Shown piece after piece: positions 1-5,788 of a stretch of 5,788 nucleotides of DNA. The translations under genes were made by a program, and so were the position numbers. Position 1 is the stretch's first letter; every line of letters starts with the position of its first letter. The notes under the pieces were generated by a model. The model had not been told where the DNA came from. It did not search any database and worked only from the letters and a program-made list of their open reading frames with translations. Origin of the DNA: JADFSZ01 sp022560555 [NCBI: PVC group bacterium]. Lineage in GTDB: Bacteria > GCA-001730085 > JADFSZ01. Location: contig JADFSZ010000114.1 in the NCBI GenBank assembly GCA_022560555.1, forward strand, positions 1 through 5,788. The letters are read 5' to 3'.

Positions 1-69
1 TGGTAAAATCTTTCCGTTATTGATCTTATGACGATTTTAAACGGATTGAAGTAGTGCAAGACTAAAACC

Positions 70-74
70 AAGGA
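70..74 (+). promoter_or_regulatory. Ribosome binding site of trkA
   Basis: AAGGA lies 8 bases before the ATG at 83, the normal distance. It selects that ATG over the one at 78, which is only 3 bases from the AAGGA and opens a two-codon frame (ATG AAA TGA) whose stop overlaps the trkA start. Bases 1-69 hold no recognisable gene: all three forward frames hit a stop within the first 31 bases, so only the tail of an upstream gene could lie there. I see no convincing promoter in them. Confidence 0.7.
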
Positions 75-82
75 AAAATGAA

Positions 83-1444
83 ATGAATATTTTAATCATT
101 GGGGCCGGAAGTATCGGAAGCTCCTTAGCCGAAGAATTGAGTCGTGAAGATGACAATGTCGTTGTCATTGATACAGACGAAAAGCTTTGTGAAAATCTCA
201 ACGAAAAAATGGATCTTCTCACTATCCCGGGAGATGCCACGAGTCCCGCCGTCTTGGAGATTGCGGGAATTAGAAAAACCGATGTTGTGATTGCCCTGAC
301 AAGTAGTGATGAAGTGAATATCCTCGTATGCGGATTGGCGCGCCATTATGGTGTTTCAAAACGGATCGCGCGGCTTCACTCCAATGAATATAGCATCGCG
401 GGAGATGAGCGAGCCGATATATCATCATTGGGTGTTAGTCATATATTACGGCCGGATAAGTCGGCGGTGGAAGGCATCATTCAGTATCTTGAGACACCCG
501 GGGCAACAGATGCGGCCAATTTTCATGGCGGCAAAATTTTGATGCGGGGATTTATCATCCATCCGAATATGTCTATCGCGGATAAAAAGATTGCCGATAT
601 CCGTAAACAGACGGGGGCGCATTTGATGCTTGTCGTGGCCATTATTCGTGAAGGCAGAGCGATCATTCCTTCGGGAAATGATGTGGTGCATGCCGGAGAC
701 AAAATTCTCGCGTTATTTCCCCGCTCATCCATTGAAGCCTGTTTGGAACTTTTTAGTAAAAGCCGTGAGGATATAAAAAAAGTGGTTATCTCCGGGGATA
801 CCAATATTGCCATTGAGTTGGCTAGTGCCGCGTCCCGGATGGTGGATAACATTGTTCTTGTTGATCCTGATCCGGAACATGTCTCAACAGCGGCGGATCA
901 TCTCATGCTCAAAAATGTCGAAGTTCTTCAAGGAGATTGTACCCATGTGGATATGCTGCATGAGCTTTATATCGACAACACCGATTATTTTATTAGTGTG
1001 TCTAAGGACATGGAGAATAATGTGATGGCGAGTCTCCTGGCGAAAGCGGAAGGGGCGTCACGTGTGATTGCTTTAACGGACCAAATCCGGTACATAAAAC
1101 TCTTTCATTCCATCGGCATCAGTCATGTTATTTGTCCCCGGATTTCTATGGCACAGGAAATTATGGAGGTTATTTATCGCGGACGAATTTGGAAGTCAAT
1201 GCGGATTCGGAATGTCGACATCGAGGCCGTGCGCATTATCGTGTCTGAAGGCAGCCCGGTGATCCATAAATCGATACAAGACATAACAAAAAAACGCAAA
1301 CACGAATTTATTATCGGCATTATTATCCGGGGCGATGATATGATTATGCCGCAAGGGGAAACAATCATTGAACTCGGAGATGAAGTTATTGTTATCACGG
1401 ATTCAAAAATGGTTTCCTCGATCATAAACATATTTACAAAGTAG
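83..1444 (+). CDS. trkA: Trk potassium uptake system, regulatory subunit TrkA
   Basis: A 453-residue cytosolic protein that binds dinucleotides (NAD(H) and, in studied homologues, ATP/ADP) and gates the TrkH K+ channel as a ring on its cytoplasmic face. The family architecture of two tandem TrkA_N/TrkA_C (RCK) halves is visible. The first Rossmann fold starts at residue 2 with G7-A-G-S-I-G12, the acidic end of the second strand is at V26-VVIDTD-32, and G50-D-A-T follows. The first TrkA_C domain is about residues 135-220. A second Rossmann-like half starts at K232-K-V-V-I, has GDCTH about 50 residues later, and leads to a second TrkA_C domain at about 370-450. Length is close to E. coli TrkA (about 458). 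The start at 83 places the GxGxxG motif at the very N-terminus, as expected, behind AAGGA. The glycine motif of the second half is degenerate (G238-D-T-N-I-A243), so that half may bind nucleotide poorly or not at all. trkH follows 27 bases downstream, supporting a two-gene operon. Family identity is very secure. Confidence 0.96.
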   Translation: MNILIIGAGSIGSSLAEELSREDDNVVVIDTDEKLCENLNEKMDLLTIPGDATSPAVLEIAGIRKTDVVIALTSSDEVNILVCGLARHYGVSKRIARLHSNEYSIAGDERADISSLGVSHILRPDKSAVEGIIQYLETPGATDAANFHGGKILMRGFIIHPNMSIADKKIADIRKQTGAHLMLVVAIIREGRAIIPSGNDVVHAGDKILALFPRSSIEACLELFSKSREDIKKVVISGDTNIAIELASAASRMVDNIVLVDPDPEHVSTAADHLMLKNVEVLQGDCTHVDMLHELYIDNTDYFISVSKDMENNVMASLLAKAEGASRVIALTDQIRYIKLFHSIGISHVICPRISMAQEIMEVIYRGRIWKSMRIRNVDIEAVRIIVSEGSPVIHKSIQDITKKRKHEFIIGIIIRGDDMIMPQGETIIELGDEVIVITDSKMVSSIINIFTK

Positions 1445-1458
1445 GGTTTTTCAAATTT

Positions 1459-1463
1459 AGGGG
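1459..1463 (+). promoter_or_regulatory. Ribosome binding site of trkH
   Basis: AGGGG lies 8 bases before the ATG at 1472, within the 27-base gap after the trkA stop (TAG, 1442-1444). The gap leaves no room for a terminator plus promoter, which supports cotranscription of trkA and trkH. Confidence 0.6.
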
Positions 1464-1471
1464 CCTATTGA

Positions 1472-3073
1472 ATGAATAAGCGCGCGGTAGCCTATGCTGT
1501 TGGAAAGCTTATGCAGATACTGGCCCTGGTCCTTTTTGTCCCGCTGTTTTGTTCTCTCTTGGATTATCCGGATTTGTCCATCGCCCAAATCGCTTGTCAG
1601 CCGGAGGTAATCGGATTTATATTCTCCATTGTTTTGTCCGCAGCGATTGGTTTCCTTTTGTCATTTTTGACCAAGTCAGAACGATCCAACCAGGGTGTTA
1701 GGGAAGGGTTCGGGATTGTTTCCTTAGGATGGGTCTGTTTAACGTTCTTAGGAAGCTTTCCGTTTTTATTTTATTTCGCTCATAGCTATACGGATGTGAA
1801 TTTTTCCATTATTTTTAAGTGTTTTACCGATTCTTATTTCGAAATTATGAGCGGCTTTACCACCACGGGAGCCACCATTCTCACGGATGTTGAGGCCTTG
1901 CCCCATTCTTTGCTGTTTTGGCGGAGCTTCACTCATTGGCTGGGCGGTATGGGTATTATCACACTTGCGATTGTCGTTTTTCCCGCGATGGGGATCTCGG
2001 GCTATCAGATGTTTAAAGGAGAGGTTCCCGGGCCGACCACAGATCGTCTTTTGCCGAAACTGGCGGGAACAGCCAAGATATTGTGGGGAGTCTATCTTTT
2101 GATGACAGTGGCTGAAACGGTCTTGTTATGGGTAGGCGGAATGAATCTGTTTGATTCCCTGTGCCACACGTTCGGGACATTGGCCACCGGGGGCTTTTCG
2201 ACAAAAAACGCATCCATTGGTTATTACCAAAGTGAGTACATAGAATGGGTGATCACGGTATTTATGTTTTTGGCGGGCGTGAATTTTCTGGTTCACTACA
2301 ATGTTTTATGCGGTAACTTTAAGACACTGAAGCAAAATAGTGAGCTGCACTTTTATAGCGGAACATTGTTGGTGGCTATCGTTTTGGTTGCCATGAGCTT
2401 GTTTCACACCGGACTTCAGGACACGGAACGGGTGAGTACTCATTATCATCCAACACAAGTTTCACAATTAGATATTGAAGAGCATAGACAAGAAGAATCT
2501 GCTCGTTATGAAAATGTGTATCAATGTATTCGATCAGCTGTTTTCCAAGTTGTGGCCATCACAACGACAACAGGGTATACGACGGCTGACTATGACTTAT
2601 GGCCGAACATGTGCCGGTACATGCTGCTTATCCTTATGTTTTGGGGGGCGTGCGCGGGTTCCACTGGTGGCGGGATGAAGATGGTCCGTATTATGGTTGC
2701 ATTTAAAACCGCGTGGAGAGAAATAAAAAAAGTGGCAAAACCGCGCCTGATTGAATCCATTCGAGTGGGAGATTCTATTGTCAGCGGATCAAAAGTGATC
2801 AATATTATGGCATTTATTTGCCTTTATTTGATCATTTTTACCGGCATGACATTTTTTATGTCGTTTTTTATCCCCGATCTTATGACGGCAATCGCGTCCG
2901 TTGCAGCAACGATCAACAATATAGGACCGGGTCTATCCGGTGTGGGGCCCGTTGAAAATTATAGCTGGATTCCTTTAGGCGGGAAGTGGATATTGATTGC
3001 TTGTATGCTTTTGGGACGGCTGGAAATCTTTACAGTGCTTGTCATTTTAAGACCATCAACATGGAAAAAGTAA
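1472..3073 (+). CDS. trkH: Trk potassium uptake system, K+-conducting membrane subunit TrkH
   Basis: A 533-residue polytopic inner-membrane protein of the TrkH/KtrB/HKT superfamily that carries K+ into the cell. All four pore-loop selectivity regions are visible: T130-T-T-G133-A-T; T236-L-A-T-G240-G-F-S; T364-T-T-T-G368-Y-T-T-A-D-Y; and N482-N-I-G485-P-G. Other family marks are GGMGI just after pore 1, A395-GSTGGG-401 in the third repeat (the segment forming the intramembrane gate loop), and the conserved arginine of the last helix in G515-R516-L-E-I. Hydrophobic helices alternate with these loops throughout, and the N-terminus has two extra helices (about 12-32 and 46-66) as in TrkH. It is longer than E. 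coli TrkH (483 residues). Much of the surplus is a charged, hydrophilic stretch at about residues 317-350, between the first helix of repeat three and its pore helix, which should face outside the membrane. The upstream partner is trkA; AGGGG sits 8 bases before the ATG. TrkH is favoured over KtrB by length and by pairing with a two-RCK TrkA. Confidence 0.96.
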   Translation: MNKRAVAYAVGKLMQILALVLFVPLFCSLLDYPDLSIAQIACQPEVIGFIFSIVLSAAIGFLLSFLTKSERSNQGVREGFGIVSLGWVCLTFLGSFPFLFYFAHSYTDVNFSIIFKCFTDSYFEIMSGFTTTGATILTDVEALPHSLLFWRSFTHWLGGMGIITLAIVVFPAMGISGYQMFKGEVPGPTTDRLLPKLAGTAKILWGVYLLMTVAETVLLWVGGMNLFDSLCHTFGTLATGGFSTKNASIGYYQSEYIEWVITVFMFLAGVNFLVHYNVLCGNFKTLKQNSELHFYSGTLLVAIVLVAMSLFHTGLQDTERVSTHYHPTQVSQLDIEEHRQEESARYENVYQCIRSAVFQVVAITTTTGYTTADYDLWPNMCRYMLLILMFWGACAGSTGGGMKMVRIMVAFKTAWREIKKVAKPRLIESIRVGDSIVSGSKVINIMAFICLYLIIFTGMTFFMSFFIPDLMTAIASVAATINNIGPGLSGVGPVENYSWIPLGGKWILIACMLLGRLEIFTVLVILRPSTWKK

Positions 3074-3089
3074 ACGGGTTTTACCCCGT
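3074..3089 (+). terminator. Weak hairpin just after the trkH stop
   Basis: ACGGG (3074-3078) can pair with CCCGT (3085-3089) around a six-base loop, directly after the trkH TAA. The stem is only 5 bp and no T-run follows, so this is not a convincing intrinsic terminator. It could be a transcript 3'-end stabiliser or chance. Confidence 0.2.
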
Positions 3090-3136
3090 CTCGGAGATGA
3101 TCATTCCTGTGGCCTTCTTTATTTGATCCGCGTTTC

Positions 3137-3164
3137 TTGTGACTGTGAAATACATAACTATTAG
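3137..3164 (+). promoter_or_regulatory. Possible weak promoter for priA
   Basis: TTGTGA (3137-3142) and TATTAG (3159-3164) are separated by 16 bases and each matches four of six positions of a sigma-70-type -35 and -10. They lie about 27 bases before the priA start codon. The 117-base gap after trkH, the widest before priA, makes a promoter here plausible, but matches of this quality are common in A/T-rich gaps. Confidence 0.2.
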
Positions 3165-3175
3165 AGTATTTATGA

Positions 3176-3183
3176 TGAGGAGA
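3176..3183 (+). promoter_or_regulatory. Strong Shine-Dalgarno deciding the TTG start of priA
   Basis: TGAGGAGA is a near-ideal Shine-Dalgarno sequence ending 7 bases before the TTG at 3191. The ATGs at 3172 and 3175 are out of frame with priA. The start is also supported by the protein: the first residues (KSFADIALPIG) line up with the extreme N-terminus of known PriA proteins. Confidence 0.75.
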
Positions 3184-3190
3184 CCGTCCG

Positions 3191-5197
3191 TTGAAAAGTT
3201 TTGCTGACATTGCCTTGCCTATCGGTGTTCAAAAGGTATTTACCTATCAAATTCCCCCCGAACTGCGGGATCAATTAAAAATCGGACATAGGGTAAAAAT
3301 TCCTTTTCAAAAAAGAAACGCGGTTGGTTTTGTTGTTCATCTTCGGGAACACACGGATGTAAAGAAAATAAAATCGATCGAGAGTATTTATCAACCCGAT
3401 ATTTTTGTCAGCTCGAATGATTTGAAGTTGACCCGGTGGTCAAGCGAATATTATTGCGGCTCTTGGGGACAGTTTTTAGAGATAGGGTATCCTAAAATCA
3501 CACTTAAAACAGAGAATAAAAAATCGCAACCAAAGGGAGAGATTGGTAAAGGGTTTTTTGATACCAACAAAAACAGTGAATTGACAGATGAACAAACCTC
3601 CGTTGCCGAAAAGATACGGCCGGCCATTGAAAATGAAAAATTTCAGGTATTTCTCCTCCATGGGATTACGGGGAGCGGAAAAACGGAGGTCTATTTTGAT
3701 CTTATTGAAAGTGCTCTTAAGAAAAATACCCAAGTTCTTGTTTTGTTTCCTGAAATCGCGCTCAGCCTTTACATCGCCCAACGGTTTAAGGCCCGCTTTG
3801 GAGAAGAAAAGATTGCTTGTTGGCACAGCGGCTTAACGCAAGCCCAAAGACGAAGGACCTGGAAAAATGTTGTTGATAATCGTGTCTCGATTGTGTTGGG
3901 AGCCCGTTCCGCTGTTTTCGCTCCTTTTCATAAGCTGGGACTCATTATTGTCGATGAAGAACATGACTCTTCGTATAAACAAGATGAGGCGCCCCGGTAT
4001 CACGGACGGGATGTAGCCGTCATGCGGGCAAAAATTCAAGACTGCCCCATTGTTTTAGGTTCAGCAACGCCTTCGTGCGAATCTTATGCTAATGCTCAAA
4101 AAAATAATTACCTCTATTTGAATCTCAATAAAAGATACGGGGGGTCTGTATTGCCTGTGGTAAAAGTCGTTGATATGAGCGTTGAAGAAGGGTTTGCTAA
4201 AAAGAAACTCATCTTTTCGAATTATCTTATTCAAGCAATTCGTGAACGAATAAAAAAACGTGAGCAAGTGATGTTGTTTCTCAATAAAAGGGGTTTTTCC
4301 AGGTGGGTAAGCTGCGGCGCGTGCGGATTTGTCTTTAAGTGTTTTCAATGCGACATTACGATGGTTTATCATAAAGAAGCCAACTGCCTGAAATGTCACT
4401 ATTGTGGTCAAGAAAAACCTTTTGTGAGGGAATGCCCTGAATGTGAAGATGGGCTTTTGAAGGGGTTTGGAAAGGGGACAGAGAGAATTGAAGAAATTAC
4501 ACAAAAAATTTTCCCCAAAGCCCGTATTCAACGTCTGGATACGGATCGGGCACGTAATAAAAAAGTGTTGGCTGATATCCTGAAGAAATTCCAAGAGAGG
4601 GAGATCGACATCCTCGTCGGCACCCAAATGATCACGAAAGGATTTGACTTTCCGCATGTGACATTGATCGGGGTCCTGCAGGCGGACCATATGCTGTCCA
4701 TCCCGGATTATCGTGCTGCCGAGCGTGTTTATCAATTGTTGACACAAGTCACGGGGCGGGCCGGGAGGAGGGAGCAACTTGGGGAGGTTGTGATTCAAAC
4801 TTTTAATGTGGAACACTATGCCGTGAAAAGCACGTGCCGCCATGATTACTTGGGTTTTATCCAAACAGAATTAAAGCATAGAAAATCTCTTTTTTATCCC
4901 CCGTATTCGCGTATGATCTGTATTGAAGTGAAGGGGCGATCGAGGACTGAATCCGCCCAATGTGCCCAAGAGTTGTGTTCAATCATTAAAACTCATCTCA
5001 AGGATCCCCCTGTTAACGTCAGAGGTCCTTTAACCGCCATTATCCCACGAGTACGAAATCTTTGGCGGTACAAAATTCTTATCAAGGGAACCATCGGTCA
5101 TCAGGAAAAGAAAAGGCTGGGCGCCTGCTTATGTGCTTTTCGGGCCCCGAAAGCGGTGATGATTAGTGTTGATGTGGATCCTGTAAATTTGATATAA
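3191..5197 (+). CDS. priA: Primosomal protein N' (replication restart helicase PriA), apparently lacking the winged-helix domain
   Basis: A 668-residue superfamily 2, 3'-to-5' DNA helicase that recognises stalled or collapsed replication forks and helps reload the replicative helicase. Starts at TTG. The N-terminal 3'-DNA-end-binding domain is about residues 5-100 (ALPIG, FTYQIP, G32-HRVKIPF). The helicase core has motif I G158-I-T-G-S-G-K-T165, motif II D255-E-E-H258, motif III G290-SATP, L364-NKRGFSR, G477-TQMITKGFDF and T518-QVTGRAGR-526. The zinc-binding insertion carries eight cysteines: C375, C378, C384, C387, C402, C405, C415 and C418. Their spacing is identical to that of the E. coli PriA zinc ligands (436 to 479) as I recall them. 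The C-terminus ends in the family's V-D-V-D-P signature. The protein is about 64 residues shorter than E. coli PriA (732), and the shortfall lies before motif I: only about 28 residues separate the end of the N-terminal domain from LTDEQ at 131, where the winged helix normally sits. Gaps of 117 and 133 bases flank it, so it may be its own transcription unit. Confidence 0.96.
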   Translation: MKSFADIALPIGVQKVFTYQIPPELRDQLKIGHRVKIPFQKRNAVGFVVHLREHTDVKKIKSIESIYQPDIFVSSNDLKLTRWSSEYYCGSWGQFLEIGYPKITLKTENKKSQPKGEIGKGFFDTNKNSELTDEQTSVAEKIRPAIENEKFQVFLLHGITGSGKTEVYFDLIESALKKNTQVLVLFPEIALSLYIAQRFKARFGEEKIACWHSGLTQAQRRRTWKNVVDNRVSIVLGARSAVFAPFHKLGLIIVDEEHDSSYKQDEAPRYHGRDVAVMRAKIQDCPIVLGSATPSCESYANAQKNNYLYLNLNKRYGGSVLPVVKVVDMSVEEGFAKKKLIFSNYLIQAIRERIKKREQVMLFLNKRGFSRWVSCGACGFVFKCFQCDITMVYHKEANCLKCHYCGQEKPFVRECPECEDGLLKGFGKGTERIEEITQKIFPKARIQRLDTDRARNKKVLADILKKFQEREIDILVGTQMITKGFDFPHVTLIGVLQADHMLSIPDYRAAERVYQLLTQVTGRAGRREQLGEVVIQTFNVEHYAVKSTCRHDYLGFIQTELKHRKSLFYPPYSRMICIEVKGRSRTESAQCAQELCSIIKTHLKDPPVNVRGPLTAIIPRVRNLWRYKILIKGTIGHQEKKRLGACLCAFRAPKAVMISVDVDPVNLI

Positions 5198-5198
5198 T
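5169..5198 (+). promoter_or_regulatory. Candidate promoter for hisC inside the end of priA
   Basis: A perfect TATAAT (5193-5198) overlaps the priA stop codon. TTGATG (5169-5174), a four-of-six match to TTGACA, lies 18 bases upstream of it. Transcription would begin near 5205 and give a leader of about 125 bases before hisC. The location is sensible for a downstream gene with no other recognisable promoter, although chance and the coding constraint on the priA C-terminus (V-D-V-D-P) could explain part of it. Confidence 0.4.
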
Positions 5199-5215
5199 TG
5201 CTTGATAAACATTAA

Positions 5216-5247
5216 GAAAGAGTTTTTTTCATAAAAAAAACTTTTTT
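5216..5247 (+). terminator. AU-rich hairpin, possible priA terminator or hisC leader structure
   Basis: In the transcript, bases 5216-5229 can pair with 5234-5247 around a CATA loop. The 14 consecutive pairs include two G-U pairs and one G-C (5222/5241). The core (5222-5229 with 5234-5241) is directly followed by six T residues (5242-5247), so it can be read as an intrinsic terminator with an unusually A-U stem. Stability would be low for its length, so termination strength is uncertain. Confidence 0.35.
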
Positions 5248-5281
5248 AATGAAAAAACTTTTTAAGTGAAAAAACAATTTA
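5231..5281 (+). repeat. Three tandem 17-base A/T-rich repeats
   Basis: Three consecutive 17-base units are visible: ATAAAAAAAACTTTTTT (5231-5247), AATGAAAAAACTTTTTA (5248-5264) and AGTGAAAAAACAATTTA (5265-5281). Units two and three agree at 14 of 17 positions, units one and two at 13 of 17, and all share six A residues then C at positions 5-11. The units sit wholly between priA and hisC. Successive T-runs and A-runs can pair in alternative ways in RNA. As DNA, the A-tracts could bend the helix. Confidence 0.6.
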
Positions 5282-5334
5282 TGTTTGACACCAGCTCGAT
5301 GAATTCAGCCAAAAGAAATGTAAATCTGAGATGA
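5281..5334 (+). other. Small leader reading frame overlapping the hisC start
   Basis: ATG at 5281 opens a 17-codon frame (MFDTSSMNSAKRNVNLR) that stops at TGA 5332-5334, overlapping the first hisC ATG in an ATGA arrangement. hisC has no clear Shine-Dalgarno of its own, so coupled translation from this frame is conceivable. The small frame also lacks a clear Shine-Dalgarno and has no histidine codons, so a classical histidine attenuator peptide is not indicated. It may equally be a chance frame. Confidence 0.2.
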
Positions 5335-5788
5335 TGACGTATTTTCGTGAAAATGTGGATACCCTGGAAGCCTATAAACCCGGAGACCAGCCTCAAGGGC
5401 TCCGAAGCGATGTCTTAAAACTCAACACGAATGAAAACCCTTTTGCCCCATCTGAAAAGGTGCGCCGGATGTTAAGTCAATTTCCGGAAGTGGAACAACT
5501 GCGATTATATCCCGACCCTCTGTCTGAACAATTACGCTTGGCGGCATCAAATATTTATCACATCCCTCAGGATCAAATTGTCGCAACGAACGGATCGGAC
5601 GAATTTTTAAATCTTTGTGTTCGTGCTTTCGTGGATAGCCGGGATGCCATGGCTTTTTTCACTCCGTCATACACCTTGTATGAGACCCTGGGAGAAATAC
5701 AAGGAGCAAAAACCGTTCGGATTTTTTTTAATGAGGATTATTCAATCAATTTTGATCGCGTGCCGAAACATTCAAAACTAACCTTTTT
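5331..5788 (+). CDS. hisC: Histidinol-phosphate aminotransferase, N-terminal part (cut by the window edge)
   Basis: The first 152 residues of a pyridoxal-phosphate-dependent, fold-type I aminotransferase. HisC converts imidazole-acetol phosphate plus glutamate to histidinol phosphate plus 2-oxoglutarate in cytosolic histidine synthesis. Visible family marks are L31-NTNENPF-38, the Y60-PDP segment followed by L-R, N87-GSDE-91 in the cofactor phosphate-binding region, R98-AF, and the aromatic cofactor-stacking segment T111-P-S-Y-T-L-Y. The catalytic lysine and the C-terminal half lie beyond the window, as HisC is usually about 350-370 residues. An upstream in-frame stop (TGA, 5286-5288) limits the start; the only ATGs are at 5331 and 5334, and the ribosome binding site is poor (at best CTGAG, adjacent to the ATG). 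Related enzymes such as the cobalamin-pathway CobD or aromatic aminotransferases share these motifs, so substrate specificity is less certain than family. No other his gene is in view. Confidence 0.85.
   Translation, partial: MMTYFRENVDTLEAYKPGDQPQGLRSDVLKLNTNENPFAPSEKVRRMLSQFPEVEQLRLYPDPLSEQLRLAASNIYHIPQDQIVATNGSDEFLNLCVRAFVDSRDAMAFFTPSYTLYETLGEIQGAKTVRIFFNEDYSINFDRVPKHSKLTF

Noticed and set aside
20-48. TTGATC (20-25) and TTTTAA (35-40) as a promoter for trkA
   Set aside because: They do not pair at a permissible spacing, and no better hexamers stand at the right distances. The real promoter may lie upstream of the window.
78-86. Two-codon frame ATG AAA TGA overlapping the trkA start
   Set aside because: It is only 3 bases from the AAGGA and too short to mean anything without comparative support; most likely chance.
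348-542. Alternate-frame open stretches inside trkA, trkH and priA (for example 348-542, 807-1025, 1887-2102 and 3588-3836)
   Set aside because: All lie inside strongly supported genes, have no convincing start signals of their own, and their translations show no recognisable domains.
4061-4864. Long reading frame (267 codons) on the minus strand within priA
   Set aside because: It is wholly antisense to a part of priA that carries conserved helicase motifs and zinc cysteines, and its translation resembles no protein family I recognise. It looks like a shadow of the priA codon pattern.
5285-5290. Perfect TTGACA (-35 consensus) just upstream of hisC
   Set aside because: No acceptable -10 lies 16-18 bases downstream: the sequence at 5307-5314 (AGCCAAAA) is unlike TATAAT. 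The A/T-rich repeats upstream could act as an UP element, but without a -10 I do not call a promoter. The pair ending in TATAAT at 5193-5198 is better.

Overview
The window is a compact, same-strand stretch of a bacterial chromosome. It holds three complete genes and the start of a fourth, all reading left to right: trkA and trkH (potassium uptake), priA (replication restart helicase) and the 5' end of a hisC-type aminotransferase gene that runs off the right edge. Intergenic gaps are short and base composition is moderate and even, except for one very A/T-rich gap before hisC. I see no mobile element, RNA gene, CRISPR array or phage signature. The gene set (TrkH/TrkA, a Zn-finger PriA, HisC) is common to many bacteria and does not fix the phylum. 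Divergence from the E. coli proteins as I remember them suggests a poorly sampled, probably Gram-negative lineage (an Omnitrophota- or Deltaproteobacteria-like organism would fit), but that is a guess.

Layout. Positions 1-82 are a short flank with the trkA ribosome binding site and no recognisable gene. trkA (83-1444) and trkH (1472-3073) are 27 bases apart and almost certainly form one operon: TrkH is the K+-conducting membrane subunit and TrkA the cytosolic nucleotide-binding gating subunit. A 117-base gap follows, with a weak hairpin and a possible weak promoter. priA (3191-5197) then starts at TTG behind a strong Shine-Dalgarno sequence. Next comes a 133-base gap with a three-copy 17-base A/T repeat, a long AU-rich hairpin and two tiny reading frames, the second overlapping the hisC start codon. 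The partial hisC begins at 5331.

No wholly new system is evident. The points most worth a second look are: (1) PriA appears to lack the winged-helix domain that normally lies between the N-terminal DNA-binding domain and the helicase core; (2) the organised leader of hisC, possibly driven by a promoter (TTGATG, 18 bases, TATAAT) buried in the end of priA; (3) the degenerate second nucleotide-binding glycine motif in TrkA; and (4) a charged extracytoplasmic insertion in TrkH just before the third pore loop.
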